DNA of 64,000 bases from Kitasatospora cheerisanensis KCTC 2395 (lineage in GTDB: Bacteria > Actinomycetota > Actinomycetes > Streptomycetales > Streptomycetaceae), in assembly GCF_000696185.1 (NCBI RefSeq), contig NZ_KK853997.1:3487901-3551900 (forward strand), in the 5' to 3' direction. Shown in pieces: positions 43,418-50,871 of this stretch (position 1 is the stretch's first letter; each line of letters starts with the position of its first letter). A program made the translations under genes and the position numbers. The notes under the pieces were generated by a model. The model was given only the letters and a program-made list of their open reading frames with translations, was not told where the DNA came from and did not search any database.

Positions 43418-44158
43418 ATGGCAGCCGTGTTGGTGGATCTGACGCATCCCGTGGTGTCCGGGATGCCGGTGTACCCGGGGGACCCCGGGGTGGAGTTGCG
43501 GGCGGCGTTGACGGCCGAGGTGGAGGGGGTGAACGTGCTGGCCGTGCACCTCGGGTCGCAGACCGGGACGCACGTGGACGCCCCGTACCACCTGGACGTG
43601 CGGTGGCCGACGCTGGACGGGCTGCCGCTGGAGCTGTTCACGGGGCCCGCCGTGGTGGTGGACCTGCGCGGGCTGCCGGCCCGCGGGGAGGTGACGGCGG
43701 ATCACCTGGCGCCGGCGCTGGCGGCCTCCGGGCCGGGCACGGTGCTGCTGCTGGCGACCGGGTGGCCCAAGTACTGGGGGACGGACCGGTACTTCGCGCA
43801 CCCGTACCTGACCGAGGAGGCGGCGGCCGCGATCGTCGCGGCGGGCGTGCGGACCGTCGGGGTGGACGCGCTGTCGGTGGACCCGACGCCGGACCCGGGG
43901 CCGTCGAACCCCGAAGTGGCGAGCCTGCTGGCCGAGTTGGCCGACGAGCACGACCCGGCGCCGGAGCTGCCGACGCTGGCGGCGCACCGGGTGCTGCTGG
44001 GGCCGGAGGGCGGCGGGGTGATCGCCGAGAACCTGACGGACCTGTCGCTGCTGCTGGAGGCGCAGGCGGCGGGGGTTCCGGTGGAGGTGTCGCTGTTCCC
44101 GCTGCGGCTGACGGCGGCGGACGGGGCGCCGGTGCGGGCGGTGGCGCGGATCGGCTGA
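43418..44158 (+). CDS. Cyclase/kynurenine formamidase-like hydrolase
   Basis: A 246-residue protein of the 'putative cyclase' family. The metal-binding signature is GSQTGTHVDAPYHLD (HxGTHxDxPxH-like, about residues 49-59), preceded by VDLTHPVVSGMPVYPGDP. GTVLLLATGWPKYWGTDRYFAHPYLTEEAA and VGVDALSVDPTPD complete the pattern. Family members hydrolyse N-formylkynurenine or cyclic amides; no kynA or kynU is adjacent, so the substrate is uncertain. ATG at 43418 is preferred, 9 bases after another in-frame ATG; GGAG precedes it. It is divergent from ubiX. Confidence 0.82.
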   Translation: MAAVLVDLTHPVVSGMPVYPGDPGVELRAALTAEVEGVNVLAVHLGSQTGTHVDAPYHLDVRWPTLDGLPLELFTGPAVVVDLRGLPARGEVTADHLAPALAASGPGTVLLLATGWPKYWGTDRYFAHPYLTEEAAAAIVAAGVRTVGVDALSVDPTPDPGPSNPEVASLLAELADEHDPAPELPTLAAHRVLLGPEGGGVIAENLTDLSLLLEAQAAGVPVEVSLFPLRLTAADGAPVRAVARIG

Positions 44159-44248
44159 CGGTCCGCCAGGCGCCGCCGTGGCCAACGACCGCCCCCCGCC
44201 CGCGACTTGGTCTAGACCACCGCGACGGGGCACCGATAGGCTCCCGCC

Positions 44249-44947
44249 ATGTCTCAGATCGTCGGTGTGGTCGAGCGCCTCTGGCGCTACCCCGTGAAGT
44301 CCACGGGCGGCGAGTTGCTCGATTCCGTCGAGGTGGAGGAGCGCGGCCTGGTCGGCGACCGGCTGTACGCGGTGCGCGACGGGGCCGGGAAGTTCGGGTC
44401 CGGCAAGAACACCCGGCGGTTCCGGCGGATGGACGGCCTGCTGCGCCTCGGCTCCCGGCTGGGCAGCCGGATCGACGGCCCCGAACTGTTCGACCCGCTG
44501 GGGATGCCGGTGCCGGACCCGGACTCCTTCCTGCGCGCCTACCTGGAGCAGGAGGACGTCGGGCTGGCCCGCGAGGACGCGGTGTCGCACTTCGACGAGC
44601 TGCCGGTGAGCGTGCTGACCACCGCCACCCTGGACTGGGTGGCCGAGGCGGTGCCGTCCGCGGTGGTCGACGAGCGCCGGTTCCGGCCGAACGTGCTGCT
44701 GCGCACCCCGCCCGGGACGCCGCCGTTCACCGAGGACTCCTGGTACGGCCGGGAGGGCCGGGTGAAGGGCGGCCTGCGGCTGGCGTTCGTCCGGGCCAGC
44801 GTGCGCTGCGCGATGGTCGGGGCGGCGCAGCCCGGGCTGCCGCACTCGCCGGAGATCCTGAAGACCATCGCGCACGAGCGGGACTGCGAGCTGGGTGCGC
44901 TGGCCTCCGTCCCCGGCCGGGGCGGCTGCGGGTCGGGGACGTGCTGA
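44249..44947 (+). CDS. MOSC domain-containing protein
   Basis: A 232-residue protein. The N-terminal beta-barrel (MOSC_N, residues 1 to about 85: GVVERLWRYPVKSTGGELLDSVEVEERGLVGDRLYAV) precedes the MOSC domain (VDERRFRPNVLLRTPPGTPPFTEDSWYGREGRV). MOSC domains occur in molybdenum-cofactor sulfurases, mARC and YiiM-type proteins, and often carry sulfur through a conserved Cys (RCAMVGAAQPG here). The substrate is unknown; no molybdenum genes are adjacent. ATG at 44249. Confidence 0.88.
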   Translation: MSQIVGVVERLWRYPVKSTGGELLDSVEVEERGLVGDRLYAVRDGAGKFGSGKNTRRFRRMDGLLRLGSRLGSRIDGPELFDPLGMPVPDPDSFLRAYLEQEDVGLAREDAVSHFDELPVSVLTTATLDWVAEAVPSAVVDERRFRPNVLLRTPPGTPPFTEDSWYGREGRVKGGLRLAFVRASVRCAMVGAAQPGLPHSPEILKTIAHERDCELGALASVPGRGGCGSGTC

Positions 44948-44988
44948 CGCTGGCCTAGGGCCGCCCTTCCGGATCCTGCCGGGCGCGG

Positions 44989-45366
44989 TCAGCCGGAGCG
45001 GCGCGGGATCAGGCAGAACGGGTGCCCGGCCGGGTCGACGAAGACCGTCCAGCCGGCCTGCCGGTCCTTGACCTCGGCGCCGAGTTCCACCACCCGCTGT
45101 TCGACGGCGGCGACGTCGTCGACCTCGATGTCCAGGTGGAGCTGCTGCGGGTGGCCCGGGTCGGGCCAGATCGGCGGGCGGAAGTCCTCGACGCGCTGGA
45201 AGCCCAGCACCTGGCCGTTGGGCAGGTGGACGGTGGACCACTCGTCGTCCAGCGACCAGCGCGGGTCGGGCCGGTCGACGTCGCCGCCGAGCAGGGCCGC
45301 GTAGAAGTGGGCCAGGCCCGCCGGGTAGTGGCAGTCCAGCACCACGCACTGCAGTGTGCCGATCAT
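44989..45366 (-). CDS. VOC (glyoxalase/bleomycin-resistance fold) family protein
   Basis: A 125-residue protein with one paired VOC module: VVLDCHYPAGLAHFYAALLGGDVDRPDPRWSLDDEWSTVHLPNGQVLGFQRV, then HLDIEVDDVAAVEQRVVELGAEVKDRQAGWTVFVDPAGHPFCLI. Metal ligands are partly recognisable (His in LHLDIEV, Glu absent in the last strand). It could be a dioxygenase-like, glyoxalase-like or sequestering protein; no substrate can be assigned. ATG at 45366. It is convergent with the MOSC gene. Confidence 0.82.
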   Translation of the reverse strand: MIGTLQCVVLDCHYPAGLAHFYAALLGGDVDRPDPRWSLDDEWSTVHLPNGQVLGFQRVEDFRPPIWPDPGHPQQLHLDIEVDDVAAVEQRVVELGAEVKDRQAGWTVFVDPAGHPFCLIPRRSG

Positions 45367-45445
45367 CGTGCTCCCCGTCCTGGTCGCGTCGGGCCCCTCG
45401 TTCCAGCATGGCGCATCGGCGTGGCGGGCGGCGGGCGGTCCGGGC

Positions 45446-48154
45446 TCAGCGCGGGTCGAGCTCGCCGCCCGCCAGGTGGGCGGCGGTGACGCCGGGCAGG
45501 CCGCGCAGCCAGTCGGCGGTGACCCGGTCGAGGGTCTCGCGCGTGGGCGGCTGCGGGCCCAGGCCGACGGCCAGCCGGTGGCCCGGCAGCAGGCGGGGCC
45601 AGGCGTGCAGGCCGGGCGCCGGTTCGAGGGCGGTGAGCAGGGCGCGCAGCCGGCCCCTGACCGGGCCGAGCCGCTCGGGGGTGCAGGTCAGCACCAGCCA
45701 GGCGGCGTGGCGGCGGTGCAGCGGGGGCGGGGCGAGCAGCTCGGGGTGGTCGGGGCCGAGTTCCCAGGCGCGGTAGAGCTCCTCGGCGATCAGGTCGCGG
45801 GTGCCGGCGCCGACCTGGCCGGTGCAGCTGCGGACCGGGGCGGTGGGGGTCAGCACGGTGACCGGGTCGGGGTGCGGGGCGGCCGGCCCGCCGAGCAGGG
45901 TGACGGGCTGCCGCCAGTCCCAGGCGGCCCAGGTGCCGGTGAAGTGGCGGAACAGCTCCTCGGGGTCGTCCTCGGCGTTCTCCCGGACGGTCCGGGCGGC
46001 GAGCACCGTCCAGGCCAGGGAGGGGAGTTGGCCGAACGGTGCGCCGTGCAGGCCGCGCGCGCCGGTCCAGGCCTTGACCCGGCGGGCCAGTGCGGCGAAC
46101 GCCCGGTGGCGGTCGCCGACGGCGGCGAGGACCGCCTCGGCGTCGGTCACGGCGCTGTACGCGACCGCGAAGTCCTCTGCCGGGCCGTCGGCGGGGGCCA
46201 GCACCAGGTCGACGGCCAGGCCGCGGACGTCCAGCCGCAGGCCGGGGACGCGGGCGCCGCGCACCTCGCGGAGGTTCCGGGCCTCCGGCAGGGCGGCGGC
46301 CAACTGCCCGGCCATGCCTGCGGGTTCGACGGCGCCGGGGAGGACGGCGACCAGGTCGAGGTCCGCGCCGGGCAGCGCGCAGCCCAGTCGGCGGGAGCCC
46401 ACCAGGTGCACCTCGCCCGGCAGGGCCGCGGCGATCCGGCCCATCAACTCGGCGAGCTCGACCGGGGGTTCGGTGCGGGCCGGGGCGGCCGGCTCGGGGA
46501 GGGTGCGGAGTTCGCCGGTGCCGAGCGCGACCGTGGCGCGCGGCAGCATCGGGCCGTCGCCGCGCCGGGACAGCACGACGAGTTCGCCGACCGGGGCGGT
46601 CATCGGTCCGAGCGTCGCGGTGCACTCGGCGACGGCCCGGCGCGGGTCCTCGGCCCGGCCGAGCGTCAGGTGCGGGCGGTACCCCTCGGCGCGGGCCCGG
46701 CAGCGCGGGAAGCGGCGCTCCAGGGCGTGCCCCAGGGCGGCCCAGGGGGCGGCGGAGCCGGCCGCCGGATCGAGCCAGAGGGTGTGGCCGAGCCGCTGCC
46801 CGAAGGTCCGCACGCCGGCCAACTCGGCGGTGAACTGCGGGACTTCGGCGGCGGCCTCGGCGAGCAGCGGCAGCGCGGCGTCCCACTCGTGCTCGGCGAC
46901 GAAGCCGAACAGCAGGTTCACGTGCGGCGGCCAGCGCTCGGCCTGCGGGTCGTACGCGGCGCGCAGCCGCTGGATCGGCGGCCACAGCTCCTCGGGCGGC
47001 AGCCAGGCGACGGCGGTGCGGGCGGTGGGCGGGGCGTCCAGGAACGCGACGGCGGGGGCGGCGCCGAAGCCGAGGCCGACGGCGAGGCCGTAGTGGTCGG
47101 ACGGGTGCAGGCCGTCCGCGTCCGGGCGGTCGCCGAGCAGCCGGGCGGTGGCGGTGCGGGCCCGGCCGGGGCGCAGCAGGACGCGGTCCAGGCGGCCGGC
47201 CCGGCCGGTCAGCGAGGAGACGGCGGCCAGCGGGTTGGCGACCGGGTCGAAGGTCGGGGTGCGGTCCTCCGGGCCGTGCAGTTCGGTCCAGGCGTCGCGC
47301 AGGCCGAGGGCGTCGGCGGGGGCGGAGGTGCTGTCGTTGAAGTCGCCGAGGACCAGCAGCTCGCCCTCGACGGCGGCGAACCCAGTTGCCAGCTCGGCGA
47401 GTTCGGCGCGGCGGCGGCCCGCGCCGTCGGCCGAGTGGTCGCTGCTGAGGTGCACGGCGGCGACGGTGAGCGGGCCGGCGGCGGTGCGGACGGCGATCGC
47501 GGTGACGGCCTTGTGCGGGCCGAGGGCGTGCCGGCCGGCCTCCAGCACGGGCAGCCGGCTGAGCAGCAGCAGGCCGTGGCCGTCGATCTCGCGGGCGAAC
47601 GGGTCGGCGCCCAGGGTGTAGCCGTCCCGCACCCACGGCTGCGCCAGCAGCTGCTTCACCAGGGCGGGTTCGACCTCCTGGAGGGCGATCAGGTCGGCGT
47701 CGGCGGCTTCGAGTTCGGCGAGCAGCAGCGGGCGGCGGCGGGCGGTGTGGATCCGTTCGGCGTCGTACCTGTCCCACAGGGTGTTCCAGGTGACCACCCG
47801 CAACTCCTCCGGCGGCAGGGCCGGTTCGGCGACGGCGGGCCGCCAGCCGCGGTCCGTCCAGGCGTGCGGGGTGCTCGGGGTGAAGAACGGCGCGGGCAGG
47901 CCGCGGGGTGCGGTGCGGCGGCCGGCCGTGGTGGTGTCGAGCAGGTCGGTGCCGGTGTCGCGGTCCCACACCACCTGCCCGTCGGCCTCCACCCGGCGCA
48001 CCCGGTGCCAGGGCACCTCGCCGGCGGCGGTGAAGGACTCCAGCGGGACGGACTTGATCCGGTCGTCGCGCTGCCGCACGCCCAGCACGAACCGGGCCGG
48101 GTCGAACCGGTCGTCCCAGCGGATGCGCCGGCAGATCTGCTCGATGGGACGCAT
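45446..48154 (-). CDS. Four-domain RNA-repair protein: DUF504 + EEP nuclease + 2H phosphoesterase + nucleotidyltransferase
   Basis: 902 residues with four recognisable domains. DUF504 (MJ1316-type RNA cyclic end-recognition) spans residues 1-66 (IRWDDRFDPARFVLGVRQRD, VPWHRVRRVEADGQVVWDR). An endonuclease/exonuclease/phosphatase domain spans about 118-360 (TWNT, LIALQEVE Glu160, VHLSS, GDFND, HPSDHYGL). A 2H (2',3'-cyclic phosphoesterase/ligT-like) domain spans about 385-550, with its two H-x-(T/N) motifs at His411 and His495. A polymerase-beta nucleotidyltransferase starts at about 575 (LVGSRRLGCALPGADLDLVAV, Asp598/Asp600), followed by a PAP-like helical region. Its ATG at 48154 follows the ligase stop with no spacer. 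It probably processes, tails and repairs damaged RNA ends. The division of labour is inferred from family knowledge. Confidence 0.82.
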   Translation of the reverse strand: MRPIEQICRRIRWDDRFDPARFVLGVRQRDDRIKSVPLESFTAAGEVPWHRVRRVEADGQVVWDRDTGTDLLDTTTAGRRTAPRGLPAPFFTPSTPHAWTDRGWRPAVAEPALPPEELRVVTWNTLWDRYDAERIHTARRRPLLLAELEAADADLIALQEVEPALVKQLLAQPWVRDGYTLGADPFAREIDGHGLLLLSRLPVLEAGRHALGPHKAVTAIAVRTAAGPLTVAAVHLSSDHSADGAGRRRAELAELATGFAAVEGELLVLGDFNDSTSAPADALGLRDAWTELHGPEDRTPTFDPVANPLAAVSSLTGRAGRLDRVLLRPGRARTATARLLGDRPDADGLHPSDHYGLAVGLGFGAAPAVAFLDAPPTARTAVAWLPPEELWPPIQRLRAAYDPQAERWPPHVNLLFGFVAEHEWDAALPLLAEAAAEVPQFTAELAGVRTFGQRLGHTLWLDPAAGSAAPWAALGHALERRFPRCRARAEGYRPHLTLGRAEDPRRAVAECTATLGPMTAPVGELVVLSRRGDGPMLPRATVALGTGELRTLPEPAAPARTEPPVELAELMGRIAAALPGEVHLVGSRRLGCALPGADLDLVAVLPGAVEPAGMAGQLAAALPEARNLREVRGARVPGLRLDVRGLAVDLVLAPADGPAEDFAVAYSAVTDAEAVLAAVGDRHRAFAALARRVKAWTGARGLHGAPFGQLPSLAWTVLAARTVRENAEDDPEELFRHFTGTWAAWDWRQPVTLLGGPAAPHPDPVTVLTPTAPVRSCTGQVGAGTRDLIAEELYRAWELGPDHPELLAPPPLHRRHAAWLVLTCTPERLGPVRGRLRALLTALEPAPGLHAWPRLLPGHRLAVGLGPQPPTRETLDRVTADWLRGLPGVTAAHLAGGELDPR

Positions 48155-49858
48155 TCAGTCCTCCTCGCCGTCCAGGGTGCCCGCCGTGTCCGCGACCGTG
48201 CCGTCCGCGCCGACGTACCAGGTGCGGTGCGCCTGGCCCGGGTACGGCGGGCTCCAGCGGTGCAGTTGGGCGGTCAGCGCCTCCGCCGGGACGGGGTGCG
48301 CGCGGGCCGCGTTGCGGCGGGTCAGTTCCGCCTCGTCGACCACCAGGACCACCTGGGTCAGCAGGGCGTCCCGGCGGCGGGCGATCGCCTGCACGTGGGA
48401 GCGCTGGTGGCGGTTGAGCGAGGTGGCGTCCCAGACGGCGGCGCCCGGCCCGGCGAGGGCCGTCTCCAGCGCGGCGAGGCCCTCGCGCAGGACCGCGGCG
48501 TTGTCGCGCTGGTCGGCGCGGGAGCCGCGGGCGGTGCGCAGGTCGTCCAGCGCGATCCGGGTGCCGGGCAGCGTCGCCGCGAACGTCGACTTGCCGCTGC
48601 CCGCCGGGCCGCACAGGTGCGTCAGCCGCGGGAAGCGGCCGTCCCGCCACGCCCAGGTCGCCGCGACCGCCTCCTCGGCGGTGGCGATCCGTCCCGCCGC
48701 GAACGCCTCCCGGGCCTGCGCCCAGCAGCGGTCCCGGACGTCCGGCGGGAGGCCGTCCAGCGCCTCCCCGAGGCCGGTGCGGAGCGCGGACAGCGGGTCG
48801 GGCGCCAGGAGTTCGGCGTCCTCCGCGTGCAGCGCCGACCAGGCGACCTGCTCGCGCTCCGCGTCGTCGGCGGCGAGGGTCGCGGCGACGGCGTGCAGCA
48901 CGCCGAGGTCGGCGGCGGCGGTCAGCCGGACCAGACCGGCCCGGCGGTCCTCGTCCGGGTACGGGCGGGCGAGCTGCGGGTGGAGCCCGACCAGGTCGGC
49001 GACCCGGCGGGCCTGCGGCAGGCCGAGGGCGGGGGTGAGCCGGGTCAGCAGGTGCTCGCGGCGGGCGGTGCCGAGGCCGGCCGCGAGGATGCCGTTCAGG
49101 CGGGCGTCTCCGGTGCGGCCGAGCGCGTCCAGGCGGGCGGAGATCTCGTCCAGCGGGGCGAGTTCGGGCATGCGCAGCGTCTCGGCGAGCGCGGCGGCGT
49201 CCGGGGCCCCGCCGGAACGGACGTGCCAGAGCGGGGCGTCGGGGCCGAGGCCGTTCTCCACCACGGCCGCGTGCATCCAGTGCGTGCCGGTCTGCACGTG
49301 CCGGGGGCGGACCCACTTGGCCGCCCGGCTGCCGAACTCGGCGCGGGCGAAGCCCTCGGTGGTGCGGACGACGTAGCCCTCGTGGCGGTCGAGGTCCAGC
49401 CGCAGGGCGCGTATCGCGCGTTCGTCGTAGCGGCCGCGCCAGAGCACCCGGGGCGTGGGGACGCCGAGGCGGCGCAGGAAGCGGACGGTGGCGTCCCAGT
49501 CGAGGCAGCGGTCCTCGGCGGTCCACACCGAGAAGCCGTAGAACCAGCTGTCGAGGTCGGTGTACGGGAGCGAGTGGCGGGCGAACAGGTTCTCGCCGCA
49601 GACCCGCCAGCCTTCCGGGATGCGGGGGCCGAGACGGCCTTGCAGGGCCTTCACCCACGTCCGGGACGGGTGGTGCGCGGAGTCCAGCGAGCGGGCGTGC
49701 AGGCCGTCCCGGTAGAGCGTGGTGTTCTCGCCGTCGAGCTTCTCGGTGACCACCACCTCGCGGTGGGCGAGGCCGGAGAGGTCGCCGCTGCGGATGTCGT
49801 CCGCCGCCGCCCCCGGGGACCACGGGAGGTGCGGCGTCCGGGGGTAGTGGACGCGCAT
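48155..49858 (-). CDS. RNA ligase fused to polynucleotide kinase
   Basis: 567 residues. The N-terminal RNA ligase (residues 1 to about 235) shows nucleotidyltransferase motif I with the AMP-accepting Lys40 (TEKLDGENTTLY), a motif III-like WRVCGENLFARHSL and YGFSVW, motif IV HEGYVVR, and motif V AAKWVRP (Lys181). A helical region (about 235-405) follows. The C-terminal P-loop kinase has Walker A GPAGSGKS (residues 417-424), TRIALDDLR and VWDATSLNRHQRSHVQ, then VVLVVDEAELTRRN. This is a 5'-kinase plus ligase arrangement as in T4 Pnkp/Rnl. ATG at 49858 is the operon start. It acts in the cytosol on broken tRNA or other RNA; the actual substrate is unknown. Confidence 0.85.
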   Translation of the reverse strand: MRVHYPRTPHLPWSPGAAADDIRSGDLSGLAHREVVVTEKLDGENTTLYRDGLHARSLDSAHHPSRTWVKALQGRLGPRIPEGWRVCGENLFARHSLPYTDLDSWFYGFSVWTAEDRCLDWDATVRFLRRLGVPTPRVLWRGRYDERAIRALRLDLDRHEGYVVRTTEGFARAEFGSRAAKWVRPRHVQTGTHWMHAAVVENGLGPDAPLWHVRSGGAPDAAALAETLRMPELAPLDEISARLDALGRTGDARLNGILAAGLGTARREHLLTRLTPALGLPQARRVADLVGLHPQLARPYPDEDRRAGLVRLTAAADLGVLHAVAATLAADDAEREQVAWSALHAEDAELLAPDPLSALRTGLGEALDGLPPDVRDRCWAQAREAFAAGRIATAEEAVAATWAWRDGRFPRLTHLCGPAGSGKSTFAATLPGTRIALDDLRTARGSRADQRDNAAVLREGLAALETALAGPGAAVWDATSLNRHQRSHVQAIARRRDALLTQVVLVVDEAELTRRNAARAHPVPAEALTAQLHRWSPPYPGQAHRTWYVGADGTVADTAGTLDGEED

Positions 49859-49924
49859 GCGGCCACCCTAGGGAGCGGCGGGCCGGTGGAGCGAACAGTT
49901 TTGCGGGCAGGGGTGCCGGCACAC

Positions 49925-49964
49925 GCGGAACCGGGGGCGCGGTTCCCCGCGCCCCCGGTTCCGC
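49925..49964 (-). terminator. Terminator after the UbiA-type prenyltransferase gene
   Basis: An 18-bp perfect stem (49925-49942 with 49947-49964, loop TTCC), 5 bases past the prenyltransferase stop and upstream of the RNA-ligase gene, separating the two units. Confidence 0.85.
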
Positions 49965-49968
49965 CTGC

Positions 49969-50871
49969 TCACACGGTCAGACCCCGGGCGATGAGGTCGA
50001 TCAGGGCGAAGGCGAAGAGGGAGATGCCCACGAAGCCGTTGGTGGAGAAGAAGGCCCGGTTGAGGCGGGACAGGTCGTTCGGCTTGACGATGGTGTGCTC
50101 GTAGACGAAGGCGCCGGCGACGACGGCGAGGCCGCACCAGAAGAAGGCGCCCGCGTCGGTGAGGACGGCGTACCAGACGAGCAGGGCGGTGGTGAGGGCG
50201 TGGCAGACCCGGGCGCCGGTGATCGCGGCGGGGACGCCGAAGCGCGCGGGGACGGAGCGGACGCCCATGCCGCGGTCGGCGGCGACGTCCTGGCAGGCGT
50301 AGATCAGGTCGAAGCCGCCGATCCAGATGCCGACGGCGAGGCCGAGGACGACCGCGTCCCAGGACCAGGTGCCGGTGACGGCGAGCCAGGCGCCGATCGG
50401 GCCGATCGCCTGGGCGAGGCCGAGGATGGCCTGCGGGAAGTCGGTGAAGCGCTTGCCGTACGGGTAGACCACCATCGGGATCACGGCGACCGGGGCCAGC
50501 ACCAGGCAGAGGGTGTTGAGCAGCGCGGCGGAGCCGAGGAAGACCACCAGGGCGATGGCGGAGCCGATGTACGCGGTGCGCAGCGAGACGGCGCCGGTGA
50601 CGAGTTCGCGGCCCGCGGTGCGCGGGTTCCGGGCGTCGATCTCGCGGTCGATGATCCGGTTGGCGGCCATCGCGAAGGTGCGCAGGCCGACCATGCAGAC
50701 GGTGACCAGCAGCAGCTGGCCCCAGTGCACGGACTTGTCGGCGAGGAACATCGCGGTGAGGGCGGCGATGTAGGCGAACGGCAGGGCGAAGATCGAGTGC
50801 TCGATCATGACCAGGCGCAGGAACGCCCGGGTCCTGCTCCGCGGCGCCTCGAACGCGGCAGCGGCGGTCAC
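49969..50871 (-). CDS. mqnP: UbiA-type polyprenyltransferase of menaquinone synthesis (MqnP)
   Basis: A 300-residue membrane prenyltransferase with about 8-9 TM helices. The two Asp-rich motifs are ANRIIDREIDARNPRTAGRE (NDxxDxxxD-like, about residues 72-80) and YACQDVAADRGMGVRSVP (DxxxD, about residues 192-196). It attaches a polyprenyl chain to an aromatic acid (6-carboxy-1,4-naphthol in the futalosine pathway). GTG at 50871 overlaps the ubiD stop (GTGA), so the decarboxylase and prenyltransferase are coupled. The name MqnP is by pathway context and homology. Confidence 0.9.
   Translation of the reverse strand: MTAAAAFEAPRSRTRAFLRLVMIEHSIFALPFAYIAALTAMFLADKSVHWGQLLLVTVCMVGLRTFAMAANRIIDREIDARNPRTAGRELVTGAVSLRTAYIGSAIALVVFLGSAALLNTLCLVLAPVAVIPMVVYPYGKRFTDFPQAILGLAQAIGPIGAWLAVTGTWSWDAVVLGLAVGIWIGGFDLIYACQDVAADRGMGVRSVPARFGVPAAITGARVCHALTTALLVWYAVLTDAGAFFWCGLAVVAGAFVYEHTIVKPNDLSRLNRAFFSTNGFVGISLFAFALIDLIARGLTV

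Noticed and set aside
45363..49922. A 1519-codon minus-strand open frame across the RNA-repair operon
   Set aside because: A Pro/Arg-rich frame-shifted shadow of the two real genes; no recognisable domain.
45356..50104. A 1582-codon open frame on the plus strand across the RNA-repair genes
   Set aside because: It is antisense to two genes with clear domains, is Gly/Arg/Gln-rich low complexity, and results from the high third-position GC bias.
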